Assembly (NCBI GenBank): GCA_033857955.1
Contig: JAWVCW010000021.1
Coordinates: forward strand, 1 to 61,436
Direction of reading: 5' to 3'
DNA: 61,436 bases
DNA from: Gaiellasilicea sp033857955
Lineage (GTDB): Bacteria > Actinomycetota > Thermoleophilia > Gaiellales > Gaiellaceae
Both the position numbers and the translations under genes were made by a program. Positions 1-7,736 of the stretch are shown in pieces (position 1 is the stretch's first letter; each line of letters opens with the position of its first letter). The notes beneath the pieces are model-generated. The model saw only the letters and a program-made list of their open reading frames with translations. It ran no database searches and was not told where the DNA came from.

Positions 1-137
1 GGCTGCAGCTGCTGACGCATCCGGAGATCTGGGTCTACCCAGGCACACGCATGGGCGAGACGATGCGCGCGATGCTCGAGGAGGAGAAAGAGCGACGTCT
101 CGACCAGCTCGCCGCCGACCGGATCGATCTCTCGTGA
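1..137 (+). CDS. C-terminal end of a polysaccharide-deacetylase-like protein (cut by window start)
   Basis: The window opens inside a reading frame whose codons start at base 3. It encodes about 44 residues and ends at TGA 135-137. The visible tail begins LQLLTHPEIWVYPG, which resembles the closing strand of polysaccharide-deacetylase-like proteins (a TH-P-W/Y pattern), followed by a charged helix rich in Glu and Arg. The stop overlaps the GTG start of the next gene (GTGA), so it belongs to the same polysaccharide operon. The family call rests on a short piece and is tentative. Confidence 0.45.
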   Translation, partial: LQLLTHPEIWVYPGTRMGETMRAMLEEEKERRLDQLAADRIDLS

Positions 138-910
138 CGGAGGAGGTGCTCCACGGCGGTGACGTGACGATGGTCGTCAAGGTCGGCGATACGGTTCGCC
201 GAGAGACGGGACCGTGGAGCCCCGCGGTCCACGCACTGCTCCGGCACTTCGAGCGCGTCGGCTTCGACGGCGCGCCACGTTTCCTCGGCATCGACGAGCA
301 GGGACGCGAGATCCTCGCCTTCGCCGAAGGCCAACCGGCACTTGCGCCGGTGCCCGCCGACGACCAAGTCGTCTGGGAGCTCGGGCTCCTCCTCCGCCGG
401 ATGCACGAGGCCCAAAGCGGCTTCGAGCCGCCTCCCGATGCGCAATGGCAGCACTTTCCCGGCGAGGAAGCCACCGGAGAGGTGATCTGCCACGACGATC
501 TCTTCTGGACGAACATCGTTTTCCGCGACGGCCTCCCGGCCGTCCTGATCGACTGGGACCTGGCGAAGCCGGCACCACGGCTCGCCGATGTCGCACGAGC
601 CGCGTCGTACTGGGCTCCGCTGATCCTCGACTCGATCGCCGAGGAGTGGGGTCTCCCGACCGATCGCAGAGGCGAGCGCCTTCGCCTGCTGTGCGACTCG
701 TACGGGCTGGAGGCACACGAGCGAGAAGGACTGCTCGATGAAGTGGTACGGCGTCGCCAGCTCGGCTACGAGGCTCACCGGATTTGGGGCGGGATCGAGC
801 GGCGCGCCGGCTGGCGCGAGATGTGGGACGAGGGGAGCGCTGAGCGATTCACGGCGAATATGCGGTGGCTTGAGGACAACCGCGGCGAACTGGGGCGATG
901 GCTGACCTGA
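134..910 (+). CDS. Aminoglycoside-phosphotransferase-fold (APH) family protein
   Basis: A 258-residue APH-type small-molecule kinase fold. The catalytic-loop signature HDDLFWTNIVF (Brenner-type HxDxxxxN) is followed by the metal-binding IDWDLA, where DFG-like Asp is expected, and ARAASYW at the start of the C-terminal helical part. GTG at 134 is chosen because it overlaps the previous stop. The 3' end overlaps the ATP-grasp gene by 13 bases. In this setting the kinase more likely phosphorylates a sugar or other small metabolite for polysaccharide synthesis than an antibiotic. The substrate is unknown. Confidence 0.8.
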   Translation: MTEEVLHGGDVTMVVKVGDTVRRETGPWSPAVHALLRHFERVGFDGAPRFLGIDEQGREILAFAEGQPALAPVPADDQVVWELGLLLRRMHEAQSGFEPPPDAQWQHFPGEEATGEVICHDDLFWTNIVFRDGLPAVLIDWDLAKPAPRLADVARAASYWAPLILDSIAEEWGLPTDRRGERLRLLCDSYGLEAHEREGLLDEVVRRRQLGYEAHRIWGGIERRAGWREMWDEGSAERFTANMRWLEDNRGELGRWLT

Positions 911-1965
911 ATCCGATCACCGTGCTCGTCAGCGCCTCCGGCGCGCCCGGCACCGCCGCTCTCTTGAAGGGCCTGCGCGCGAACGGCGAGCGGACCGTGC
1001 GCCTCGTCGGCACCGACCTGAGCGAGCGATCGGTCGGCCGTCACCTTTGCGATGCGTTCCATCTCGTGCCCGCCGGGTCGGATCCGCGGTTCGCCGACGC
1101 GGTGCTCGACGTCGTCGAGCGCGAGGGCGTAGACGTCGTCCTGCCGCAGTCCTCGTTCGACCTCGAAGGGCTTGCGGCGCACCGCGACCGTTTCCCGGTG
1201 CCGGTGCTCGTCTCGTCGCCCGACACGATCCACCGCTCGAACGACAAGGCCGAGACGTACGCGCTGCTACAGCGGCTGGGTGTGAAGGGCCCCGATTTCC
1301 GCCGCGTGAACGGGGCTCGGGAGGTCGAGGCCGCCGCGCGCGAGCTGGGTTACCCGGACCGCCCCGTCTGCTTCAAGCCCGTCTTCTCCTCCGGCTCGCG
1401 CGGCTTCCGCGTCCTCGATCCGACCGTGGATCGCTCCCACCAGCTGCTGCGCGAGCGGCCGGGCGCCGTTGCGATGCGCCTCGAGGAGGCGGTCGAGCTG
1501 CTGCCGGAGGAAGGCGGCCCCGACCTGCTCGTGATGGAGCTCGCGACCGGCGGCGAGCGGACGATCGACGGGATCGCGGACGGCAAGCGCGTTGTCCTCG
1601 GCCATCCGAAGACGCGGGAGGCGATGCGCGCCGGGCTCGCGATGTACTTCGTCACGCTCGAGGACGAAGTGCTGATGGAGACGGCGGACAAGCTCGTCGA
1701 GGAGCTCGCGATCGAATGGTTCTTCAACATCCAGCTCGTCGGCGAGCACGTGATCGAGATCAATCCGCGGATCTCGACGATCGTCTACCAGGAGGACCTG
1801 AACCTCCCGTACCTCGGGGTGAAGCGCGCGCTCGGTGAGATCTCGGACGACGAGCTCGGGGCGCTGCGGTCGCGCATCCGGCCCGGTCGGGCGAGCCTGC
1901 GCTACTTCGACCAGATCGATTTCGACGGCCCGGTCGTCCACTCCCGCGCGCACGCGCGTGGGTGA
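898..1965 (+). CDS. ATP-grasp ligase, carbamoyl-phosphate-synthase-large-chain-like
   Basis: A 355-residue protein with an N-terminal Rossmann-like half (VSASGAPGTAALL) and an ATP-grasp half. CFKPVFSSGSRG is the nucleotide-binding Lys and glycine-rich loop, and EINPRIST is the metal-binding Glu/Asn pair near residues 285-295. Proteins of this type ligate a carboxylate to an amine or thiol at the expense of ATP. Stand-alone copies are common in capsule and LPS-like clusters, often beside a deacetylase and a glycosyltransferase, as here. The ATG at 898 lies inside the end of the previous gene. Confidence 0.8.
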   Translation: MADLNPITVLVSASGAPGTAALLKGLRANGERTVRLVGTDLSERSVGRHLCDAFHLVPAGSDPRFADAVLDVVEREGVDVVLPQSSFDLEGLAAHRDRFPVPVLVSSPDTIHRSNDKAETYALLQRLGVKGPDFRRVNGAREVEAAARELGYPDRPVCFKPVFSSGSRGFRVLDPTVDRSHQLLRERPGAVAMRLEEAVELLPEEGGPDLLVMELATGGERTIDGIADGKRVVLGHPKTREAMRAGLAMYFVTLEDEVLMETADKLVEELAIEWFFNIQLVGEHVIEINPRISTIVYQEDLNLPYLGVKRALGEISDDELGALRSRIRPGRASLRYFDQIDFDGPVVHSRAHARG

Positions 1966-2905
1966 ACGACCGCTCCGGGTCACGCTCTGCCCGGTCAACA
2001 CGGCGGGCGTTCCGTGGACGAACGCGCAGGCGCTCCGGCGTCGAGGGGTCGATGCCCGGCTCGTGGTGTTCGAGCGCTACAAGCTCCATCCGGAAGCCGA
2101 CGAGTCGCTCGAGATCCCAAGTAACAGTCTGTTACTACGTCGGCAGGCCCGGCAGTGGGCGGCGCTCGCGCGGCTGCTGCCCCGCACCGACATCTTCCAC
2201 TTCCACTTCGGGCTGACACTCGTGCCGCAATCGCTGCAGTTTCCGATCCTGCGGGCGGCGCGGAAGAAGTCGGTCATGCACTACCTCGGCTCGGATATCC
2301 GCGGGAAGAGCCCGGCGGAGCTCGCCTACGGCAAGAAAGCGGACGTCGAGGTCGTCGGCAGCTACGACGCAATCCGCTGGGTGCCCGAGGCCGAGGTGAT
2401 CCCGCCCGGGATCGAGCTCGCCGCGATCGCGCCGGTACCTCCGTCCGAGCGCGACCGTCCTCTGATCGTGCACGCACCCTCCTCCCGCCGGAGGAAGGGC
2501 AGCGAGCACGTGATCGCCGCCGTGGAAGGTCTGGACGCCGACCTCGAGCTCGTCGAGGGCCTCCATCACGACGAGGCGTTCGAGCGCTACCGCGCCGCCG
2601 ACATCGTCGTCGACCAGCTGAACGCCGGCTGGTACGGGCTCTTCGCGATCGAGGCGATGGCCCTGGGGAAGCCGGTCGTCACCTTCCTGCACGAGGAGGC
2701 GGTCCGACAGACAGAGGAGGCGTTCGGAACTCGCTTGCCGATCGTCTCCGCCACCGCCGAGACGCTGCGCGAAACCCTGCGCCCACTGGTCGCCGACGCC
2801 GCGCGGCGCCGCGAGCTCGGCGCCGCATCGCGCGCCTACGTCGAGCGCGTGCACGACGTCGAGACCGTGACCGACCGCCTGCTCGCCCTCTACGCTCGTC
2901 TCTAG
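1958..2905 (+). CDS. Glycosyltransferase, GT4/GT1-like
   Basis: About 315 residues if started at GTG 1958, which overlaps the ATP-grasp stop. The longer open frame upstream lies inside the ATP-grasp gene and was rejected. The N-terminal half has the FHFHFGLTL and HYLGSDIRG stretches of a GT-B fold. The C-terminal half has the sugar-nucleotide site: HAPSSRRRKGSEH, then the acidic signature around GLFAIEAMALGKPVV (E-x7-E type), with a variable C-terminal helix. It should transfer a sugar in the cytoplasm to a growing glycan. Donor and acceptor cannot be read from sequence. Confidence 0.8.
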   Translation: MGERPLRVTLCPVNTAGVPWTNAQALRRRGVDARLVVFERYKLHPEADESLEIPSNSLLLRRQARQWAALARLLPRTDIFHFHFGLTLVPQSLQFPILRAARKKSVMHYLGSDIRGKSPAELAYGKKADVEVVGSYDAIRWVPEAEVIPPGIELAAIAPVPPSERDRPLIVHAPSSRRRKGSEHVIAAVEGLDADLELVEGLHHDEAFERYRAADIVVDQLNAGWYGLFAIEAMALGKPVVTFLHEEAVRQTEEAFGTRLPIVSATAETLRETLRPLVADAARRRELGAASRAYVERVHDVETVTDRLLALYARL

Positions 2906-4336
2906 ATGAGCTCGCTCGCCGTGCAGATGCGCCGCCTGGGCAAGCACTCGGCGGTCTACGGGCTCGGCGGGATCGTCTCGCGCGTGATCGCGGTGTTTCT
3001 GCTGCCGATCTACACGCGCTACCTCGACCGCGAGGACCTCGGCGCCGTCGGAATCGTCGTCGCTCTCTCCGCGGTACTCGTCACGATCCTGCGGTTCGGC
3101 ATCTCGTCGGCCTTCTTCCGCTTCTACTTCGACTCCAAGGACGCGGCGCACCGGCTCCTCGTCGTCCGCACCTCGTTCTGGTTCACGATGGCGAACGCGA
3201 CGATCGGGCTCGCGATCGGCGTCCTGCTCGCCGAGCCGATCGCCGACCTGCTCGGCCTCGGCGACGCGAACCTCGTGCGCGCCGGCTTCGTGGGTATCTG
3301 GGCGCAGATGAACTACGAGCAGCTGACGTCGCTGTTCCGCGCCGAGGAGCGGTCGACGGCGTTCGTGCTCGCGAGTCTGGCGAACATCGCGGTCACGATC
3401 GCTGTGACGGTGCTCCTCGTCGTTGTCTGGGAGAAGGGTGCCCTCGGCGTGATCGTCGGCAACTTCGCCGGCACCCTCGTCGTCTATCTGGCCCTCCTCG
3501 CCGTCCATCGCTCTCAGCTCGGGCTCCAGTTCTCGCGCCCGCTGCTCCGCGAGATGAACCGCTTCGGCGTCCCGCTCGTCCCCGCGGCCCTGGCGCTGAT
3601 CGTCGTCAACTTCAGCGACCGCTTCTTCCTCGTCCACCTCGCGAGCCTCCAAGAGGTCGGCCTCTACGAGATCGGAGTCCGGATCGCCTCGGCGATGGTG
3701 CTCCTGCTGACGGCATTCCGCATGGCGTGGCCGGCGTTCGCCTACTCGATCGAGGACGACGACGAGGCGAAGCGGACCTACGCCTTCGTGCTCACGTATC
3801 TCGTCGTCGTCGCCTCCTGGCTCGCCCTCGCGCTGGGACTGCTCGCGCCGTGGCTCGTTCGACTGCTGACGCAGCCTGAGTTCTACGCAGGGCAGAGGGT
3901 CGTCGCGCCGCTGGCCTTCGGGGGCGCGGCCTACGCCGCGTACATCGTGATGGCGATCGGCGTTGGTCGCGCCAAGCGGACACAGTTCAACTGGGCGATC
4001 ACAGGCGTTGCCGCTGTGGTCAACATCGGACTGAACCTGATCCTGATCCCGCCCTACGGGATGATGGGCGCCGCGGTCGCCACAGTCGTCGCCTACGGGG
4101 TCATGTTCGTCGCGATGACCTGGTACGCGCAGCGCGTCTTCCCGACGCCGTACCAGTGGCGCCGCGTGCTGACTGCGGCTGTTGCCGCGGTGGCTCTGCT
4201 GCTGGTCGGGAAGCAGATCGGCGGTCTGGCCGTGGCAATCGGCCTGACGCTGGCATATCCCATCGCGCTCGTGCTGCTCGGCTTCTTGCTGCCTGAGGAG
4301 CGGATCAGGCTGCGAGGAGCCCTGTCACGTACATGA
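2906..4336 (+). CDS. Polysaccharide biosynthesis flippase (Wzx/MATE-like, MOP superfamily)
   Basis: A 476-residue integral membrane protein with about 12-14 hydrophobic helices. It opens with the family-typical amphipathic region KHSAVYGLGGIVSR and LLPIYTRYL. It starts at the base after the previous stop, so translation is coupled. MOP-superfamily flippases move lipid-linked oligosaccharides to the outer membrane face, which fits the deacetylase, ATP-grasp and glycosyltransferase genes upstream. The last 32 bases overlap the convergent ZIP permease gene. Which lipid-linked substrate it moves is not visible. Confidence 0.85.
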   Translation: MSSLAVQMRRLGKHSAVYGLGGIVSRVIAVFLLPIYTRYLDREDLGAVGIVVALSAVLVTILRFGISSAFFRFYFDSKDAAHRLLVVRTSFWFTMANATIGLAIGVLLAEPIADLLGLGDANLVRAGFVGIWAQMNYEQLTSLFRAEERSTAFVLASLANIAVTIAVTVLLVVVWEKGALGVIVGNFAGTLVVYLALLAVHRSQLGLQFSRPLLREMNRFGVPLVPAALALIVVNFSDRFFLVHLASLQEVGLYEIGVRIASAMVLLLTAFRMAWPAFAYSIEDDDEAKRTYAFVLTYLVVVASWLALALGLLAPWLVRLLTQPEFYAGQRVVAPLAFGGAAYAAYIVMAIGVGRAKRTQFNWAITGVAAVVNIGLNLILIPPYGMMGAAVATVVAYGVMFVAMTWYAQRVFPTPYQWRRVLTAAVAAVALLLVGKQIGGLAVAIGLTLAYPIALVLLGFLLPEERIRLRGALSRT

Positions 4337-5498
4337 TCGCGATCCCGGCGAGGAAGCCGCCAACCGCATAGCCCGAACGGAGGTCGGCCGAGTCCCGGCG
4401 CCCGACGTAGCGAACGACTTCGGCAACGACCTCGAACGCCGCGCCGGCCGCCGCTCCGAAGAACAGCACCGCGAGCACGTCGTTCGCGATGAATCCGCCG
4501 GTCCAGGCGCCGAGGATCGCCGGAGCCCCGGCAACGAGGGTCAGTACCACGAGGCGCGGGACGGAGAGGGTCGCGCCGCCATCGGCCGCCGGGGCCGCGA
4601 TCCCCAGACCTTCCGTCACGTTGTGGATCATGAAGCCGACGATCAGGAACGAGCCGAGGGTGAGCTGTCCGAACGCAAAGGAGGTTCCGATCGCCAGGCC
4701 CTCGCCGAAGTTGTGCAGCCCGATCCCGATCGCGACCAGGGTGGCGAGTGCGACGCCGCCGAGGACCCCGTTGGCATTGGCCGAGAAGCGGCCGGAGATG
4801 AACGTCATCGTCAGGAAGCTCGTCGCCACCCCGAGCAGAACGAGCCCCGGTCCTCCAAACGCTCCCGGCAGCGCTCCCTGGAGCTGGAACGCCTCGAACA
4901 GCGCCTCGACGCCGAGAAACGAGAGCAGCCCCGCGGTGAGGGCCATGAACACGGTCAGCCAGTGCTGCTTGACCCGGCGCAACGAGGGCAGCCAGAGGAG
5001 GCCGAGCGCGACCGGCAGCACCCCGACGAGGAAGCCGATGATCCCGTAGCCGAGAAAACCGCCGCCGCTGACCCCGGGCGTCTCGGTCGCAGCGGGGACC
5101 TCCTTCACCGTCTCGATCCCCGAGGAGCTCGTCACCCCAACCGAGATCGGGTCTCCCTGGACCCAGTCGTACGGGATCACGACCGTGCTGGAGCGCAGCC
5201 GTCCGAGTATGCGGGAGCCGTCGAGGCTGTACGGCACAATCGCGTCGTCGACCGTGACGGAGGCGATCGTCAGGTCGTCCTGCTGCGGGTTCGTCACGCG
5301 AACGTGGATCTCGCCCGGCTTGAACTCGACCCGGCGGACGTCGAACAGGTCAGGCTGCGGTGGGTTCGTTCCGATCAGGCCGGCAAGCGACGACCCTGAG
5401 GCCACGTAGCCCCCGACTGCGACCGCGAGCAGGACGATCGGAACGAGCGCCCAGAGCCGCCACGAGAGCTCGCCGCGCCGCGCCGCCTTCGCCTCCAT
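4305..5498 (-). CDS. ZIP-family metal permease with an extracytoplasmic N-terminal domain
   Basis: 397 residues, starting at the ATG whose first base is the last base of the upstream oxidase stop (TGATG). The C-terminal two thirds are a ZIP transporter, with HNFGEGLAIG and HNVTEGLGI as the metal-binding TM4/TM5 signatures. The N-terminal third is unusual. A signal-anchor helix (about residues 15-35) is followed by roughly 100 residues predicted as beta-rich and outside (DVRRVEFKPGEIHVRVTNPQ), which looks cupredoxin-like or Ig-like without obvious copper ligands. It is co-transcribed with the multicopper oxidase, which suggests import or efflux of a divalent metal handled by the oxidase. Metal identity is unknown. 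Confidence 0.85.
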   Translation of the reverse strand: MEAKAARRGELSWRLWALVPIVLLAVAVGGYVASGSSLAGLIGTNPPQPDLFDVRRVEFKPGEIHVRVTNPQQDDLTIASVTVDDAIVPYSLDGSRILGRLRSSTVVIPYDWVQGDPISVGVTSSSGIETVKEVPAATETPGVSGGGFLGYGIIGFLVGVLPVALGLLWLPSLRRVKQHWLTVFMALTAGLLSFLGVEALFEAFQLQGALPGAFGGPGLVLLGVATSFLTMTFISGRFSANANGVLGGVALATLVAIGIGLHNFGEGLAIGTSFAFGQLTLGSFLIVGFMIHNVTEGLGIAAPAADGGATLSVPRLVVLTLVAGAPAILGAWTGGFIANDVLAVLFFGAAAGAAFEVVAEVVRYVGRRDSADLRSGYAVGGFLAGIAIMYVTGLLAA

Positions 5499-6496
5499 CA
5501 CTCGACCACGTTGAAGAACGCCATCCAGCCGAGGTCGGTGAACTCCGACTGATGCGCATGGAACATGAACCTGCCGGTGTTCGTGAAGTCGATCTCGATC
5601 ACGCCGCGCTGCCCCTGGCACTGCATGACCGTGTCCGTGTACTCCCAGTGGTCGCCCGTCCCGGTCGGCTGGTGGCGGAAGAACTCGCCGTGCAGGTGGA
5701 AGGAGTTGATCAGGTCGAACTCGGTCAGGTTCGCCAGGTAGATCCGCACCGTCTTGGAACGGCGGACGGTGATCGGGTACTTCGTGTAATAGAAGCTCCG
5801 GCCGTTGACGGTGTAGAAGTTGTTGGCTCCGTCGCCGTCGGTGTCGAAGCCGTTCATCACCATCACGAGCTCCTGCGCCGGCGGGCGAGGCTCCTTCGGA
5901 TCGATGATGAAGGCGCCGTAGAGCCCTTTATGGATGTGCTTCTTCAGCGGCATGGTGTGGCAGTGATAGAGGTGCAGTCCAGCCGGCTTGGCAGGAAACT
6001 CGTAGACGAACTCCTCGCCCGAGCGCACGACCTCGAACACCCCGTCCATGTTGGCCGGGTGAATGCCGTGGAAGTGGATCGAGTGCGCATGTGAGCCGGC
6101 GTTGACGAAGTGGACTCGCAGCAGGTCGTCCTGGGTTGCCCGGATCACGGGGCCGGGGACGGTGCCGTTGTAGGTCCACGCGGGGAAGAAGACGCCCGGT
6201 GCGATCTCGATCTCCTTGTCGAGCGCGCGCATCTCGTACTCGCGGACGCGTCCGGGCTGGTGTGGGAGAGCCGGGGGCGGATAGAGGAGCTCGTCGAGGT
6301 CGTTCGGCCCGCCGACAGCGGGCGCGTTCCCCCCGATCAGCGCTGCGTGCCCCATCGCCGGCTGGCCGTGCACGTGTCCGTGCAACGTGCGCTGCGCTGC
6401 CTCGGCGTCGCCGTCGAATGCGAGCTTGGCGAGCACCGGCGCTGCGACGATTGGAGCAGCGCCTGCGAGCAGGCGCCGACGTGTAAATTTAGGCAC
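5498..6496 (-). CDS. Two-domain multicopper oxidase, Tat-exported
   Basis: 332 residues. The N-terminus carries the twin-arginine pattern RRRLLAGAAPIVAAP, so export by Tat is expected. Copper ligands are visible: HSIHFHGIH, YHCHTMPLKKHIHKG (Cys-His pair of a type 1 site) in the first domain, and HLHGEFFRH plus MFHAHQSEF in the second. Length and ligand layout match two-domain multicopper oxidases and nitrite-reductase-like enzymes rather than three-domain laccases. GTG at 6496 is preceded by TAGGA at a suitable distance. The start region lies inside a palindrome, so expression is probably repressible. The oxidised substrate (metal ion, nitrite or phenol) is undetermined. Confidence 0.85.
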   Translation of the reverse strand: MPKFTRRRLLAGAAPIVAAPVLAKLAFDGDAEAAQRTLHGHVHGQPAMGHAALIGGNAPAVGGPNDLDELLYPPPALPHQPGRVREYEMRALDKEIEIAPGVFFPAWTYNGTVPGPVIRATQDDLLRVHFVNAGSHAHSIHFHGIHPANMDGVFEVVRSGEEFVYEFPAKPAGLHLYHCHTMPLKKHIHKGLYGAFIIDPKEPRPPAQELVMVMNGFDTDGDGANNFYTVNGRSFYYTKYPITVRRSKTVRIYLANLTEFDLINSFHLHGEFFRHQPTGTGDHWEYTDTVMQCQGQRGVIEIDFTNTGRFMFHAHQSEFTDLGWMAFFNVVE

Positions 6497-6530
6497 GGCT
6501 AAATCCTAGCGAAAGTTAGACAGCCCTAAA
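6488..6530. promoter_or_regulatory. Two tandem TTAG-N6-CTAA palindromes between divergent genes
   Basis: TTTAGGCACGGCTAAA lies at 6488-6503 and covers the oxidase start codon. GTTAGACAGCCCTAAA lies at 6515-6530 and precedes the ArsR-type gene. The two copies are 27 bases apart, start to start. The half sites resemble operators of DtxR/MntR-type metal regulators (TTTAGGC-like). The adjacent winged-helix protein is another candidate ligand. This is read directly from sequence; the binding protein is inferred. Confidence 0.6.
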
Positions 6531-6551
6531 CCCTTGGCGGCGGGGCGGTTT

Positions 6552-7199
6552 ATGGTCCCCGCCGTGAAACCGTCGCTCTTTCCCTCCCGCTCCCTCGGCG
6601 CTCGCGAGGTACGGGCGCTCGCTCACCCGCTGCGGTTGCGGATGCTGGAATCGCTCCATGACGGGCCGGCAACCGCGTCGATGCTGGCCCGAGAGCTGGG
6701 CGAGTCGAGCGGCGCCACGAGCTACCACCTGAGGGCGTTGGCCGCGGCCGGGCTGATCGTGGAGGACCTCGAGCGCCGGAAGGGCCGAGAGCGCTGGTGG
6801 ACGCGCGAGCCCAGTCGCGTGGGCCTGATCTCTTCGGCGCCGGCCGAGGATCCCGAATACGACGCCGCTGTTGCGCAGCTCGAGAGCACGATGCTCGGGC
6901 GGGACGAGGATGCGATCCGCCGGTACATGCACGCCCGCGGCGGGGACGAGCACAGCGACGAGTGGCGCGAGGCGGCGTTCATCGGCGGCTGGATGGTCTA
7001 CGCGACGCGCGAGGAGGTCGACGAGCTGTCCGAGTTCGTCGTGCGCTGGCTGCGCGCGCGCCGCAAGCCGGAGGAGGAGCGCGAGCCGGGCACACCGCTC
7101 GTCTACGTCACCTACCGCGCGCTGCCGCAGACGCCGACCGCGGAGGACGCGGGCGGCGGCGGCGACGGCGGTCTGATGACGAATTCCTCAGACCCCTGA
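6552..7199 (+). CDS. ArsR-like winged-helix transcriptional regulator
   Basis: About 215 residues from ATG 6552; a GTG at 6564 is an alternative. The N-terminal 90 residues are a winged helix: LAHPLRLRMLESL, then ATSYHLRALAAAGLI as the recognition helix, and a wing ending in RERWWTRE. The C-terminal half is acidic and helical with no cysteine or histidine cluster, so a metal-sensing site of the classical ArsR kind is not visible. It is divergent from the oxidase-ZIP operon with two palindromes in the 55-base gap, making it the obvious local regulator. Confidence 0.8.
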   Translation: MVPAVKPSLFPSRSLGAREVRALAHPLRLRMLESLHDGPATASMLARELGESSGATSYHLRALAAAGLIVEDLERRKGRERWWTREPSRVGLISSAPAEDPEYDAAVAQLESTMLGRDEDAIRRYMHARGGDEHSDEWREAAFIGGWMVYATREEVDELSEFVVRWLRARRKPEEEREPGTPLVYVTYRALPQTPTAEDAGGGGDGGLMTNSSDP

Positions 7200-7290
7200 A
7201 ATAGCCGTTTGCGTGGGCCTCGGGAAAGTATTCGTGAGAGCTGCCCGGCCAGACGGAGGGTGCAGCCCGAAAACTCGTGACCGGTATCCC

Positions 7291-7314
7291 GGAACGGCTT
7301 GTTCAAGCGGTTCC
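7291..7314. repeat. 24-base near-perfect palindrome at the edge of the accessory block
   Basis: Two 12-base arms (GGAACGGCTTGT and its near complement) meet without a spacer, with one mismatched pair on each side. No U-run follows, so it is not a typical terminator. It sits in the roughly 210-base gap between the ArsR-type gene and the first repeat protein, where nothing else is recognised. It may be an operator or a recombination scar. Confidence 0.4.
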
Positions 7315-7409
7315 CGAAGGGCGGGTCGGCCCGGCTTGAGAGCGGCTCGCTAGGCCGACGCTCACGAGAAACCTGGCGCCCTTGCAGTTGGTGGTCGTAC
7401 GTTGATCGT

Positions 7410-7736
7410 GTGTTCCGGACTCGCGAAGATTCCCGCCTCCGTCGCTTCGAGCATCCAGAAGCGGACGTCGTCTGGGCTGCCATAGAAGCCCTCTCTGAGC
7501 CTCTGAAGCACGAGGTGCTCCGCGAGCTTGCAACCGCGCTCGCGATGGCTTCGACCGCGCCGAAAACTCCTCTGCAGAGAGTGAGGAAGGGCATCGCTGC
7601 GCTCCACCAAGTGTTCGACCTTCTTGGCCACTCCCCCGTCCGTGAAGGAGTACCGCCAAGTTCGCGAGCTTCTCCCGGAGATCGACCTGCCGCCGGAGTC
7701 GAATCTCCGCGTCTGGCTCGGCGGCGGCTGGAGTGA
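7410..7736 (+). CDS. N-terminal part of a frameshifted HNH-repeat-type protein
   Basis: From GTG 7410 the frame encodes a helical stretch (EADVVWAAIEALSEPL, then VRKGIAALHQVFDLLGHSP). It runs into a low-complexity Arg/Pro-rich tail only after base 7640. The piece ending LLGHSP is what normally opens a homing-endonuclease-associated repeat, and its continuation SVKEYRQ is found in the overlapping +1 frame. The join lies at the CCCCC run at 7636-7640. I read this as the real 5' end of the next gene, split by a one-base insertion, or else by programmed slippage. TTG 7299 is a possible earlier start. Confidence 0.5.
   Translation: MFRTREDSRLRRFEHPEADVVWAAIEALSEPLKHEVLRELATALAMASTAPKTPLQRVRKGIAALHQVFDLLGHSPVREGVPPSSRASPGDRPAAGVESPRLARRRLE

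Noticed and set aside
2135..3879. Long open frames on both strands over the glycosyltransferase and flippase (505 and 574 codons)
   Set aside because: Arg/Gly/Ala-rich or Asp/Glu/His-rich composition typical of high-GC shadow frames. The flippase and glycosyltransferase frames show real family motifs.
7200..7410. Possible tRNA or attachment site at the block edge
   Set aside because: No cloverleaf, no GTTCRANYC T-arm, and no integrase in the window.
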